DNA from: Pleurodeles waltl
Lineage: Eukaryota > Chordata > Amphibia > Caudata > Salamandridae
Reading direction: 5' to 3'
Assembly: GCF_031143425.1 (NCBI RefSeq)
Contig: NC_090444.1
Coordinates: forward strand, 1,345,778,323 to 1,345,842,322
DNA length: 64,000 nt
Shown here: one piece after another, positions 1 to 11,544 of the stretch
Numbering within the stretch: position 1 is the stretch's first letter
Layout: the number at the start of each line of letters is the position of its first letter
Translations under genes and position numbers: made by a program
The notes under the pieces: model-generated
What the model was told of the DNA's origin: nothing
Database searches by the model: none
Seen by the model: only the letters and a program-made list of their open reading frames with translations

Positions 1-1423
1 CCCAACCCCTTGGTAGTTTTCTTCACTAAGGCTGAAGAACCTGGAGAGACCATCAGCACCGGTGTGATCCATTCACTGTAGAAAGATGTAGTACCTCACC
101 ATTTTGGGATTCTCAGCCCTCATCTGCAGAAACCATCTGAAGGGTCTGTGATCTGTCTGAACTTGGAAGTGAGTGCCAAACGGGTATGGTCTCAGCTTCT
201 TCAGTTCCAGACCACAGCAAAGGCTTCCCTTTCTATTGAGCTCCACCTCAGTTCCATGGAAAGTCGAATACTGCTGATAAAGGCTACAAACTGAATCAGG
301 CCCTCTTCATTTAGCTGTGAGAGCATGACCCTTACACCATGCTCTGAGGCATCTGTCTGTACAATGAGTTCTTGGGAGAAGTCTGGAACCTTCAGCATGA
401 GTGCTTTGCACATGCCCTTCTTCAGGGTGTCGAAACCTGTCTGACACGCCTCTCTCCAAATCACCTGACAGAGCTGCTTCCTGAAAATCAGCCCTGTCAA
501 GGGGCAACTATGGTGCCATATCTTGTAGTAACCAATAAGGCATAACAAGGCTCTCACCTCTGGCTGGATCTTGGGGGGTTCCCAAGCCAGAACTGTTTTA
601 TTGTTGGCCTGGTGGGGCTGCACCTTGGGTCTACTTGGGTCACCCACTTGATCACCCAAGTAGACATTGAACCCTGCCCTACCTGGCACTTACTGGTCTT
701 GATAGTCAGGCATGCACTCTGCAGAGCCTGGAGCACTTCCTGGAGGTGGCAAAGGTGGTCCTCCCAGTTAGAACTGAAGATCACAATTTCATTTATTTAG
801 GTGGCACTAAAGTTCTCCAACCCAGCTAGAACCTGGTTGACCAACCTCTGGAAGTGGAACTGGAGGTACCCTTCTGGAGTTGAGAACACAGACCTCTCTT
901 TGGCCCCCTCGGTCAAGGCATTCTGACAGTACCAGACATGAAGCTAAACATGCTGAGAAACTTGGTGGCTCCAGGCTGATCTATGAGCTCATCAGCTCTA
1001 GGGATGGGGTGTGTGTCAGTCTTGGTGACCGCTTTGAGCCCACAGTAGCCTATACAGAACCTAAGCCCAGGTGTGACAGCTGGAGGAGCAGCTCTGGTGA
1101 CCAACACTACAGGGCTGGGCCAAGGACTGTTTGAGAGCTCAATGACCCCTAGCACCAGTATATTGGAGACATCCTCCTTAATGCTGGTCCTCACCTTATC
1201 ATACAACTTGCTGACCCCAGAATCAATATCATGGGTACACCATGTAATGAGTCCTGGGGTAAGTGAGAACAAAGAAGCATACTGCCCCAGCAACTGGCGA
1301 CAGTCTCTCTGTTGATCTAGGGCCAGTGTTGGGACGAAGCTGACACCCTCCACTGATGCATCCTGCTGTTGACAGACAGGAGGTCCGGGAGAGGTTCACT
1401 CTCCTCTTCCACCCCATCATCAG
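1..1423 (-). pseudogene. Ty3/Gypsy pol remnant: reverse transcriptase and RNase H
   Basis: Minus-strand remnant of the polymerase of an LTR retrotransposon, running right to left. Seen in sequence: from about 1353 to 913 an RT N-terminal part with LRFCIGYCGL and KTDTHPIPRADELID; near 784-690 the RT palm and thumb (IFSSNWEDHLCHLQEVLQAL); from 689 to 201 the connection and RNase H with FDTLKK, IVQTDASEHGV and SIEREAFAVVWN; below 200 the frame continues with TDHRPFRW and ADGLSR, typical of the RNase H end. The frame changes several times. The catalytic region just upstream of IFSSNW reads with a stop and INE where two aspartates are expected, so the enzyme is dead. It probably belongs with the integrase piece at 3496-3703 and the gag at 9950-11290; the element continues beyond the left edge. 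Family assignment is firm; linkage to the gag is inference. Confidence 0.85.
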
Positions 1424-3490
1424 TGTTAGACCTGTTAGCCTTAGGGTGGACTTCCCCCTAATTTTGTGCCTGGTTGCCTCACATTTTTGCTGTATCTTTT
1501 AGTTGGCCTTACGAGTCTGAGCACTTTACCACTGCTGACCAGTGCTAAAGTGCATGTGCTTCTCCCCTAAACATGGTAACATTGGTGTATATACAATTGT
1601 CATATTTCATTTACTTATACGTCCCTTTGTAAAGTCCCTATCTACCCAAGGCCTGTCAATTAAATGCTACTAGTGGCCTGTAGCACAGATTGTGCAACCC
1701 ACTTAAGTAGCCTTTAAACATGCTTTAGGCTTGCCCCTGCAGAGCCTGTGTGTTCAGTTCCACTGCCACTTCGATTTGGGATATAAAACCCTTTGCCAAA
1801 CCTTAAACATCAGTTTCTTTGTACACATTAGTAACCCCTAAGGTAGACCGTAGATAGCCCACATGGCAGGGTGCTATGTAAGTAAAAGGCAGGACATGTA
1901 CTTGTAAGTTTTACATTTCCTGATAGTGAAAAACTCTCAAATTCATTTTTCACCACTGTGAGGCCTACATCTCTCATACACCAGCATTGGGAATTCCTTT
2001 ACATCCTTTTATGCTGTAATTCCTGATCAGAAATAAGTAACCAAATCATGTTTCATATCATTGAAATGGTAGTGATAAAATCCTCTTTACTGGTAAAGCC
2101 AGATTTAAAATTACTATCTTAGAAATGCCACTTTTAGGAAGTAGGTATTTTTTTTTTCTCTGCTTACTGCTCTGTGGTGCCTTGCAGCCTGTTTCCAATA
2201 CCTGTCTAGGGTAGGTGACAGATCCACTTTTGTGCATTCCATCTAGACAGCCACAAACACAGGGCTGATTACCCTCTACTGGTTGTCTTGAGCCAGAGCT
2301 AGGAAGACATTATCTTTGTGCACTTCAAGGGCATTTCTTTGAAGTCACTCCCACTTCAAAGGCACATTTGGGTATAAGAACTGGGGATCTGACCTTATCA
2401 AATCAGGACACTACTGGACCTGGGAAGAACTCTGCCTGGAGTAAGGACTGATGTGCTGCAAGAGTACCAGGCTGCTGGACTGCTTTTCAAAAAGGCTGCC
2501 TTAATGAGTTACCCTGCTGCCTGCTAATCGTTGCCCAGCTGAGGAAGGACAGGACACTCTCATGTGACCCAGAGTGACTCCAAGGGCTTGATGGCTTGCT
2601 CCTTGTTCTCCACCACTCAGGTGCCTTAAAGACTGCTGAAATTCTGCTTTTACTGTTGGACTCTGCTTTCACTGTTGGACTCTGTCATCTATGACTCCTA
2701 CCCTTGCCTAAGGTGCCCCTCCAGGCCGGGACTCAGAAGAGAATACTGCAGCTGTTTTGCTACAAAACTGAGGCATCGTCACCTTTGCGCTGACCAGAAC
2801 CAATGCATCGCCCTTTGACGTCAACGCAGAGGCTGTTCGACCACAACGGTTCTACAGCCTGCATGGCCCGATGACAACGTTCTGCGCAGCTTCACAACAA
2901 TGCATTGCCTTCATATCAACGGAATTCGATGCCGACGCAGGTCCCAACTAGGAGGCTCAACACAAACTCAAAGGGTTTGAAACAACACATCACCTTCATA
3001 TTGTTCCTTGACTTCGACGCTTTGCTCCATCCCAGGTACTCTTTCAGTGGGCTCTGCGGGAGCTGGCCTACAATCCATCATGGTTGACATGAACTTTGGA
3101 TTTACCTCGGTCTAGCACAACCTCAACTAACTTTTTAATGCTATTGACTTCTAAGCACTATTTTTGGTTTATTGTTCAAAAGTTAATATCTTGACTTCTA
3201 CTGATAGGATTTTTGTAGTTTTGGTCTCATTTTGCTCAGATAAATATTCTCTATTTTCCAAACATGTGTGGTCTTTTTGTGGTGTTGTCATTGTGTTACT
3301 GTGTGTGTGTGTGCGTTGCACAAATACTCTAAGCTTGCCTCTTTAGATAAGCCTGCCTGCTCTGTGCCAAGCTACCAGGGGGTGAGCAGAGGGTATCTCT
3401 AAGTGTGTATCTATCTTACCATGACTAGAAGTGGTAGTTCCTGCTTGTACAGGGTGCATACTCTGACAACCAGCAACCCCAGTTCTAACA
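1424..3490 (+). mobile_element. Solo LTR (Gypsy family) with ATCAG target duplication
   Basis: A complete long terminal repeat starting TGTTAGACC and ending TTCTAACA, with identical 5-bp flanks ATCAG at 1419-1423 and 3491-3495. It has no internal domain, so it is a solo LTR left by LTR-LTR recombination. It is plus-oriented: a TATA-like box TATAAG sits at 2373-2378, about 950 bases from the left end, and a GT run lies at 3301-3314. It interrupts the minus-strand pol fragment between the integrase end (3496-3703) and RT (1-1423), in the opposite orientation to the host element. Confidence 0.88.
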
Positions 3491-3495
3491 ATCAG

Positions 3496-3703
3496 TAACC
3501 AGGAGCATAGTAAGCTCAGACCTCTCAAAGTGGGGCTTGAGGCAATTGACATGAAGGACTCTAAAAGGGTTCCTGGGAGTCTTGAGGTCAACCAAGTAGG
3601 TCATAAGGCCCAGTCCAGTGGTCCTGTGGGCCCTGGGCCTCACAGGCTCCACCACCCACACTTTTTGGCCAGGCTGAACACAAAGGCCACAGTGCATCCC
3701 CAC
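3496..3703 (-). pseudogene. Integrase C-terminal end of the Gypsy pol
   Basis: Minus-strand coding remnant containing PGQKVWVVEPV near its start and RVLHVNCLKPHFER followed by MLLVTD near its end, separated by a stretch ending TYLVDLKTPRNP. This is the usual tail of a Gypsy integrase (the small C-terminal barrel and the N-x-L-K-P motif). With the solo LTR 1424-3490 removed, this piece runs directly into the RT linker at 1353-1250, so integrase precedes RT in this element. The right end at about 3703-3712 joins an LTR fragment through a shared CAGATCAG-like stretch, suggesting a deletion that removed the zinc-binding and catalytic parts of the integrase. Confidence 0.75.
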
Positions 3704-4092
3704 AGATCAGAAATTACCACTTAAGTACCTTTAAGGGAACTCCCAATGCTAGCCTATGAGAGGAGTAGACCTCACAACAGTGAGAAACCAAATAGGTGGT
3801 TTGTCACTACTAGGATATGCCACACAATGAAGGCACATGTCCTACTTTTTACCTACACAGTACACTGCCCATAGGGCTACTACCTAGGGCCTATCTTAGG
3901 GGTGACCTATATGTAGTAAAAAGGGGCGCTCCAGGCTTGGCTAGTAACTGTAAATGCCAAGTTAATGTGTCAGTAAACTGCGCATGCAGGGCCTGCATTG
4001 GCAGGCCTGAGACAGTTTTGCAAGGCTACTTCTGTGGGTGGCGCAAGTTGCTTTGTAGGCCCACTAGTAGCATTTCATTTATAGATCCTGGG
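3704..4092 (-). repeat. Left half of an older Gypsy LTR, split by insertion
   Basis: This segment matches part of the LTR at 11545-13972 (its 13406-13745 portion) in the same orientation, including shared CCCAATGCTAGCCTATGAG and the CCCACTAGTAGCATTT block. It is cut at 4092 by the solo LTR 4093-6855 and resumes at 6861. The left end is truncated against the integrase remnant. Confidence 0.75.
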
Positions 4093-6855
4093 TGTTAGAA
4101 ATGGGGTTTCTGGTTGGCTACGGTATGCACGTAAGCCAGGCAGAACCCACCCACTCTAGTCAGGGCAAGGGAGTTACACGTCCAAGATAACCCCTGCTCA
4201 CACCCTTGGTAGCTTGGCACGAGCAGTCAGGCCTAGCCCGGACGCAATGTGTAAAGCGTTTGCACAACGCACACAACACATGTGATGCACTATGTATACA
4301 TCACAAAGTAAACACAACACTGAACTATGTAAAAATAAACTGTATTGCACAAAACATAGTGAGACCAAACATTACATGTCAGTAATACCCTGCTACCTTG
4401 GCAGTTGTCAGAACATTACACAGGTTACTATTACACTAGAACACATAAGTACTAAGAATTCTGCAACATAAGCAGTAGTCAGGAGTAGCATTAAAGAAAG
4501 AAATGCACTTGTCATAAATAACATCATAAATATCCATAAAAGGAGCATTAGAGAACATATGGCAAGTCATAAAATCATATTAGCCTGTTATGCCCATAAA
4601 AGGAACATTAGCTAACAAATATATAACATCATAAAAATAGGCAGGGTAACATATTAACCATGAATGTCTATGTAAGGAACATATGTCATATGTATGTCCT
4701 TTAAAAGTTCCTGCTTTTATGATGAAAGGCACTCCCAATGCCAAGAAGAACAAAATGGAGCCCTCGGCCCTCCATGCGCTCACTTTGGGGGCCACTCCAA
4801 TGATTGGGGGAAGAGGGGGTGACACGCACCCCCTCTAGTTTTATGACGGGCCCCTCCTGGGGCCCACCACCGCAGGGGGCTCCGCCTGGGCTGCACCTGG
4901 CCCTCCAGAGCAGGGGGGGGCCAAAGCCAGGAAACTACAAGTGAGGCCACAGATGGGGGGCCTCACCTGACTCTCGCGGGGGCCCTCAACAGAGACCTGC
5001 GGCACGGGGGGCCTCCAGCAGGGCTTCTGCCCCACCCGCGGCCTCAGCAGATCACTCGGGGCTTCGCTGGGGCAGGGGGAGCCTCAATGGGGCTTCCTTC
5101 CCCCCTTGCCCAACCACAAAACAAAAGGGGCTCTGGTGGGGCGCGGAGCCTCCAATAAGGCTTCCTTCCCCACCCGATGCCTCCTGCTTCCCACGGGCCC
5201 GCCGGGGCTGCAGCTGTGTGCAGGCACCAAAGTTGGTGCCTGTCTGTGCCCCAGTGGTGCTCCTCAGAGCCTGCTTCACCCCGGGGGCACGGTTGGAGCG
5301 CGCTCGCTCCCCTTACTCAATTAATGGTGCCATGGGGGTCCTGGATACAGTGCGTGAATCGTGTTTCTCAGAAGGAGTCCGCTGGACTGCGGCATTGAAT
5401 TCTGCAGCAGGAAAGCGCTTCTGAGCACTGGGGGGCAATAAAGCAAGGCACTTTCCAAGCGCTTGCTATAGGAAGAAGCAGAGCGCCCGCCAGGCGCTAG
5501 AGCAAAGCAGCAGAAGCGCTCCTCATGCGCTTCAGGCTGTTGCAGGGGCCACAGCACCCTGCCACTGGGGCACAAAATCAAGGAAGAAGGAGCACAAATG
5601 GCAGTGCCCAGCAGCAGGCCAGTGCAAGGGAGATGCAGGCAGTTCCTTACAGTGACCAAGTAGGTCACAGGTCAGCACAGCTGCAGCAGTCCAGGGTGGT
5701 TCCTGGTGAGTCCTTCCAGCATTCTGTGTCCAGTTCCAGGATGCCTCCAAATTGTGGGGAAAACTCCCCTGTACTTATACTCAGTTTTACAGAGTGTTTC
5801 CAAAGAAAGGGGAGAGGAGGTTCTAGCCAGTTATAACTAATTCTGGGAGTGCCCCCTCTCTCCTCCAGCACAGGCTCCAAACATCAGGTGGGGGTAAACA
5901 ACCCTATTGTGTGAGGCCAGGGCACATCCTTTACAGATGCAGGTATGGCCGCCTCTCCCTTCTCTCAGCCTAGGACGACAATTCAGTATGCAGATGCACC
6001 TCTGTGACACCTCCACTCTCCCCGTGTACAGGCTGTCTGAAAAGTATGCACAAAGCCCAACTGTCCCTCTGCCCAGACGTGTATTGGAGTCAAGCTGCAA
6101 AACACCAGATTCATAAGCACAGAGAAATGCTCACTTTCTGGAAGTGGCATTTCTGTAATGATAATAAAAAATCCACCTACACCAAAAGCCGCATTTCTCA
6201 CTGGCATTACAACCACACCAAACATGCCTACACTACCCCTCATAAATCAGACAATACCCCCAACACATAAGGCAGGGCTTTTCAAATGCAATCCTATGAG
6301 AAAGCAGCACTCACAGCAGTGCGTAACCAAATAGGCTGTTTGTCACTACCAGGACAGGCCACGCTACTATGCACATGTCCTGCCTTCTATATACATGGCA
6401 CTCTGCCCATAGGGCTAACTAGGGCCTCCTGACACCCTAGGGGTTACTTAGATGTAGTGAAAGGGGAGTTCTGGACCTGGGAAGTAAATTTAAATGCCAG
6501 GTCTCTGTGGCAGAAAACTGTGCACACATGCCCTGCTCTAGCAGGCCTGAGACAGGTTTGAAAGGCTACTCCAGAGGGTGGCGCAAGCAGCGCTGCCGGC
6601 CCACTAGTAGCATTTAATTTACAGGCCCTAGATATGGAGATACCACTTTACAAGAGGCTTATGGGTAAATTAAATATGCCAATTAGGTATAAGCCAATCA
6701 TACCAAGTTTACAAGGGAGAGCACATGCACTTTAGCACTGATTAGCAGTGGTAAAGTGCCCAGAGTCATAACGTGAACCAAAAAGGGTTAGAAAAATAAG
6801 GATGAAAAGGCAAAGAGTTTGGGGAATGACCCTGTAAAAAGGGCCAGGTCCAACA
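4093..6855 (-). mobile_element. Solo LTR with CTGGG duplication, nested in another LTR
   Basis: Begins TGTTAGAAATGG and ends GGTCCAACA; flanking 5-bp direct repeats CTGGG occupy 4088-4092 and 6856-6860. The end sequences match those of the LTR at 11545-13972. It is about 2.76 kb, so it is a long LTR with no internal coding domain. The stretch 4820-5320 is unusually GC-rich and gives spurious ORFs on both strands. The insertion site lies inside an older LTR of the same broad family (3704-4092 plus 6861-7081). Confidence 0.88.
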
Positions 6856-6860
6856 CTGGG

Positions 6861-7081
6861 CATAAGGGATACCATTGTACAAGGGACTTATAGATATATT
6901 ATAAGCTAATCAGGTGTATGCCAGGCATACAAAGTTTAGAAGGGCGAACACATGCACTGATCAGCAGTGATAAAGTGCCCAGAGTCCTAGAGCCAACAAA
7001 AAGAGGTCAGCCTAAAGCCAGGTTAGACCAATCAATGCCTTGATGGGCTTCCCTGCTTGGGGCGAGAGAACATGGACCCTG
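6861..7081 (-). repeat. Right half of the older, split LTR
   Basis: Continues the LTR interrupted at 4092: it carries the same GGGATACCA, CACTGATCAGCAGTGATAAA and AGTCCTAGAGCCAACAAAAA blocks found at 13756-13900. The expected terminal part is not clear. From about 7020 the sequence diverges, up to the start of the next LTR at 7082. Confidence 0.6.
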
Positions 7082-9123
7082 TGCAGGAGGTTGGCTCTCT
7101 ATGTAGTGTATGAAAAATACGTGCATTATGCAGAGAGTCCAAGAAACCCCACTTTGATAGCCAGAGGTAAAAAGCAGACCACTTAATGCTCTGTTTTTGT
7201 GGTAGTGTGGACGAGCAGTTACACTTATCTTGGAGATGTGCTCACAGTATCAATAAATGTGGACACACACTCAAAAGAATACCTTGACACCAATTTACAA
7301 AAATACTTCTGAATTTTATAAAATGTTTAAGACCAAGATCAACAAAATCAGGTAGGTACTTTTTAAGTTATGATTTTTCAAAGTTTAGCAAAAATTGTCT
7401 TTTTGCTCGTAATTACGCACCATATGAATCATTGGGAGAAAACTTTAAAAATGCATATAAAATCAGGCAATGCTGTCATCTTCTGTTCTTAGGTTGAGGT
7501 CATTGAGCTGTTTTGTAGGCCTGCTCGAGAAGTTCCGGTGGCTCCCGGTTCAAGCAGGAGCAACAGCTGGAAGTCTTGGAGCTGGTGGAGAACGGAGAAG
7601 GGGCCCACTTGGAAACACACTGGAAAGGTGGACTTAAAGATAAGTCCGGTGGGTCCCCTTGGAGTGTAGTGGTTGCAGGGGGTTAGGGACCAATAGAGCA
7701 CAACTGGTTTACCGATGCAGGGGACAGGGAGGCCGGGTGCAGTGCAGATAGGTCAGCCAAGGGTTATGCATCAAGGAGCCTTTGGAATGAGGTGCAGGTC
7801 ACTTTGAGGGTCGATTGCAGGTCAGCAAGGCCACTCTTGGGGGTGGTTCTTGGCTGCTCTGAAGTCCTTTGACTGGGGCTTGAATCTGGTCCTAAGAGAG
7901 TCTGGAGTGGACTTTTCTTCTGGGTATCCAACGTCGGGACTCCAGTATCCCAACCTATGGCACGTCTCAGCCACCTGAGGGTCAATGGGCCACCTACCTT
8001 TGGGAGGCTACATCCACTATGTCACCACTTCATGTGAGAAGAGATCACATCTCTAAATCCGACTTGCTATTTTCCTGCCATCCAAGATGGAGGAAAATAA
8101 AATGGAGTGGTCCCCTCGTCTTGCACACCGAGGGGGTGGTGCAGGCTGAGGGGTGCCACTACTCCTACTCTAAGTTTTTCAACTGGTTTTCCAGCTCAGA
8201 GTGGGGGAAAACCCATTGGATGGCCATCTGCTACTATCAGCACAGTCAGAGGTCAGATTTCAAAGGTGGTAAAGCCTTTGACGCTGACTGCTGGGCCAGA
8301 GCTCCTGCCTGGAGGAGGAGGTGTAACACCACCACCCAGGAAAGGCTTTGTGTTCTGGCTCCTGAGAGCAGAGTCCTTCACCCCAGGATTCCACAGCTCT
8401 GTCAGGTGGTAGCAGGCTGGTAAAAAAAGTCAGCAATTATGCTAGGGTTGTTAGGCTTTGCAGGGGGGCCTCTAATGTGCCCTCTGGGTACATGTATAAT
8501 AAATCAAACAGTGGCATCAGTGTGGGGTTATTATTCTGAGCTGTTTGATACCAAACAACCTAGTATTCAGGGGGGGGGCATCATGTAGCTAGGGAACTCG
8601 TAATGACCAGTGTCCAGCACATGTATTTGATATGGCTTCCCTGTACACTTACTATGTCTTAAGGTTTTGTAAAGACACAGTAGAGGCATATTTGCTCATT
8701 CAAACATATGCCTTCACATACATTATAGTACACCCTGCCTTAGGGCTGTAAGCCTGCCAGAGGGGGACTTACCTATAATGCAACCAGTGTCAGTGGACAG
8801 GGCATTCTAGGTGAGTGCCATGTTGAGTATTCAACTTTTAAATCAATCTTATATTCTTTCAATGGCAGTCTGAATGAAGCTGGTGTGGGGCTTCTCAGAG
8901 TGCCACAATTGGTGCTGCAGCTCTGAGGGGGTCCTCTTCAGTAGCCATGCCCTAGGTACCGGGGTGCCATTTACTAGGGACTTACAAGGGTTGCTGAAGT
9001 GCCAATTCATAGTATAGTTTTGGGGAAAGAAATCTGACCCTGGAAACCTGTTTAGCAGGGGTCCATGGCACTTACAGTTCAAAACCACATTGGGTCCAGG
9101 CAAAATGTGTGGGGGATACTACA
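7082..9123 (-). mobile_element. Second LTR family, probable solo LTR
   Basis: A 2.0-kb block starting TGCAGGAGGTTGGCTC and ending GGATACTACA, which I recognise as a urodele LTR type distinct from the family at 1424, 4093 and 11545. Read on the minus strand it begins TGTAGTATCC and ends CCTGCA. It contains no retroelement domain; ORFs at 7489-8423 are accidental. I see no matching target duplication (CCCTG on the left, ACCAA on the right), so one end may be eroded. It interrupts the Gypsy internal region between the gag-side sequence and the older LTR. Confidence 0.6.
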
Positions 9124-9949
9124 ACCAAAACCCAGCTTCCCACACCCTGGCCTGTAACTGCAGGGGCGCATTCCAGTTCTACGCTAATCTGAACCCAGTT
9201 GGATCCCTCTGTGTATCTCCCCAGACAACTTAAGCTAACCCCTGGGGATTCCTTAGCCGTTGGTGGCAAGAGTCAGGTCTTAGGCCATCGAGGGGCCTCT
9301 GGTCTCTGAAATCTCTCAGAGTGGGGGTGGTAGCCCCAGATGCATTGCATCCCCTCTGTACTCCACTTCCCACCAGTTCAGGGGTTCTACCCTTCCACTG
9401 GTCCTCCAGCCTAGTGTCTGCAGCTTAGGCTGGACAGAGGTCAGGGGTAAGTCCCTCAGCCCCTACCCACTCCTTCTGGGGTTCTGCACCCTCCTCCTAG
9501 GAGTGGCACCCCCAGACTCCAGAACAGTCATGGTGCTTGTGGCAGCCGTCTTGCACAATTCTATCACCAGTTCAGGGGTGCTAATCTGCAACCGGTCCCC
9601 AAGCACATGCTCTGCACCCTAAGGCTGAGCATGTGCCTGTGAAGCCTGGACTTCTAGGGGAGTACTCCTACCCACCAAGGGTAACACATTCTTTATGTGC
9701 TCTGTGAGAATCTGCCTGGTGCTGGTCTCCTGACACATGTCCATCTGATAGAGCATGAAACCCTACCAGACCAGAAGTGATGTCCCCAGGGTCATTCCTG
9801 GGGGCTCTGTCCTCAGAGCTGACCCCTAACCCACTGGTCCTCTCACTGGGGACTGCCACCCCCTCTCACCCCTCCATCTATACTCCTGCACCCACCACTC
9901 CAGAGCGGTACTGCCAGACACCAGAACTGGCAGGATGCTTGTGACAGTC
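9124..9949 (-). pseudogene. Gypsy gag-pol junction region, decayed
   Basis: Minus-strand sequence between the gag remnant and the LTR at 7082-9123. Short open pieces such as GRYTEGSNWVQISVELE (9269-9072) and SDGHVSGDQHQADSHRAHKE (9859-9668) sit in several frames. Position and reading direction suggest the linker and protease part of the same element. I cannot see a D-T/S-G protease active site or a CCHC zinc knuckle, so the assignment rests on position only. Confidence 0.4.
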
Positions 9950-11290
9950 ACCCCCCAAGTTCTCCTGACACTATGGGGTCCCCCTCAGCGGATGGTCCCC
10001 TGGTACAGACTAGACCCTCCTCCTGGTGCTCCCCCTGGTAACCATCAAGGCTCTGGGACTGTGTTTTGGGCAACTTGGGCCTCTACCCATCGTAACCTCT
10101 CCTCCTATCCCGAGAAGGGACATGGGACCCTTTACCTATCCCATTATACTGGGACCTATCTGGGCAGCTGCAAACCTTCCCTGCCTCCTTTGGTTTGGGG
10201 AAACCTGAGCTACTCCACTTAGGATCACTCCAAAATTCCTTTCCAGCCCCTCTGGCACTCTCCCAGAGGTCTGCCTCCTTTGTAAGTTCCCCAGGGTCAG
10301 AGAACTTACATTCCAACAGGTGTTGGCCGAACACTGGAAAACAATAATGGAACACGTGATCTCTGACAATCAGATGGAACAGCCTTTCAAAACTGTTTGC
10401 TGTGCTACCCTTCACCGACCCCTCTAGTTCTTTAGACTAATTCTCAACAAACTCTCCCCAAGACTGTTGAGGCAGTTTCCTACTGCCCCTGAACCTCAAC
10501 CTATACTCTTCAGGGATAAAGCTGTACCTCCTTATCAGTTTCACTTCTAAGGGGAGATACATCTGCCTGTCTCTTCCTTCTACAGCCAGTTGGGCATCCC
10601 CCATCCTCAGGAATATAACTCCCCAGCCCAGTCCCCCAATCCTCCTCAGGGATCCTACATAATACCAGAGCTTCCTCATACTCCTGCAACCACTGATGTC
10701 TGTCATCCCCCTCCTTGAAACTAGGCAGCAGGTCTGTGGGTATGTGGGTGGCGTTCCTAATGCTAGACTCCAAATTGCTCCTGCCACTGGACTCCACCTG
10801 CAGTGCTGGTGAGTCCAGAACTCTCAAACTATGCTCAAGAGTGAGTTTTTCTCTGAGAAAGGCCCTTTCAGCCTCCTCCATCCTCTCCTGAACTAAGGCT
10901 CTCCCAACTTCAGCCTTCTCTCCTCCACAGTCAGCTGTGGTAGCTGCAACCTCAGGTCCCTCTCCTCCGATCTATCTCTTAGCTCCTCAGAGGACAGGGA
11001 ATGGAAGGTGACACTGCTCCTGGCACTAGACCCAGCAAGGGACTTCCAATCTGTGATGTCCTCCCTGTCTATTGTCATCCCTGCCCGGTCATTTTCTCCT
11101 TCTACTTCAAACTCTTCACGGTCACTGTCCCCCTGGGGTGTGGACCGGGAACTCTCCCACTCAGAGTCCTCACTAGTCTTGGGGTCCTCCCCTGGCTTTC
11201 TCTCGCTATTGCCTCCCTGCACTCAAAAGAGGGCAGGGCTTTCCAGAAGTCCAGCTGTGTGGTTTCCCTACTCATCGCTAACCCTTACTC
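9950..11290 (-). pseudogene. Gypsy gag polyprotein remnant
   Basis: Minus-strand gag-like sequence broken into at least four frames. It opens near 11253 (MSRETTQLDFWKALPSFE), then an acidic, serine-rich segment with EDPKTSEDSEWESS (11222-10893). A helical segment EEAERAFLREKLTLE follows (10881-10510), then YSFIPEEYRLRFR and SWGEFVEN (10787-10437), and LIVRDHVFHYCFP with ELTKEADLW (10415-10083). The pattern of a helical capsid core with an R-x-x-F-R-x-S-x-K stretch followed by W-G-E-F-V is typical of Gypsy capsids. It lies 250 bases inside the 5' LTR at 11545-13972, as expected. No zinc knuckle is visible. Frameshifts make it inactive. Confidence 0.7.
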
Positions 11291-11544
11291 TGTGCAGAAA
11301 CCCTTTAACTCTTCTACTGTGTAATATGTCAGTTCCTCAAGAGTGAAGGTTGATTTTGTTTTAGCCAGTTACTAATAGGGAAAACATCAGGAGCCCCAGT
11401 AACAAGAGGCGAATCAGGAGTAACAATAAAAATGACCAATATGAGAGTGGCAAGAGAATCACAAATAAGTGGAGAGTTGTAGTGCAAAATGAGTCACTGT
11501 GGTATTGCACAAACGCACATCCTATCCTCACTGCTGATCATTAA
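11291..11544 (-). other. Gypsy leader between 5' LTR and gag
   Basis: Short untranslated leader. On the minus strand the sequence directly after the LTR end is TTAATGATCAGCAGTGAGG, where a primer binding site would lie; I cannot match it to a tRNA from memory. A coding-like stretch with TVEELKGFCTE just before the gag ATG suggests that gag originally started a little further upstream. Confidence 0.45.

Noticed and set aside
4820..5836. Cluster of ORFs on both strands
   Set aside because: They lie within a solo LTR with a GC-rich stretch; no coding signature and no homologous ORF in the sister LTR at 11545.
7489..8423. Possible gene of about 134 residues on the plus strand
   Set aside because: It falls inside an LTR that I recognise as non-coding; frames overlap on both strands.
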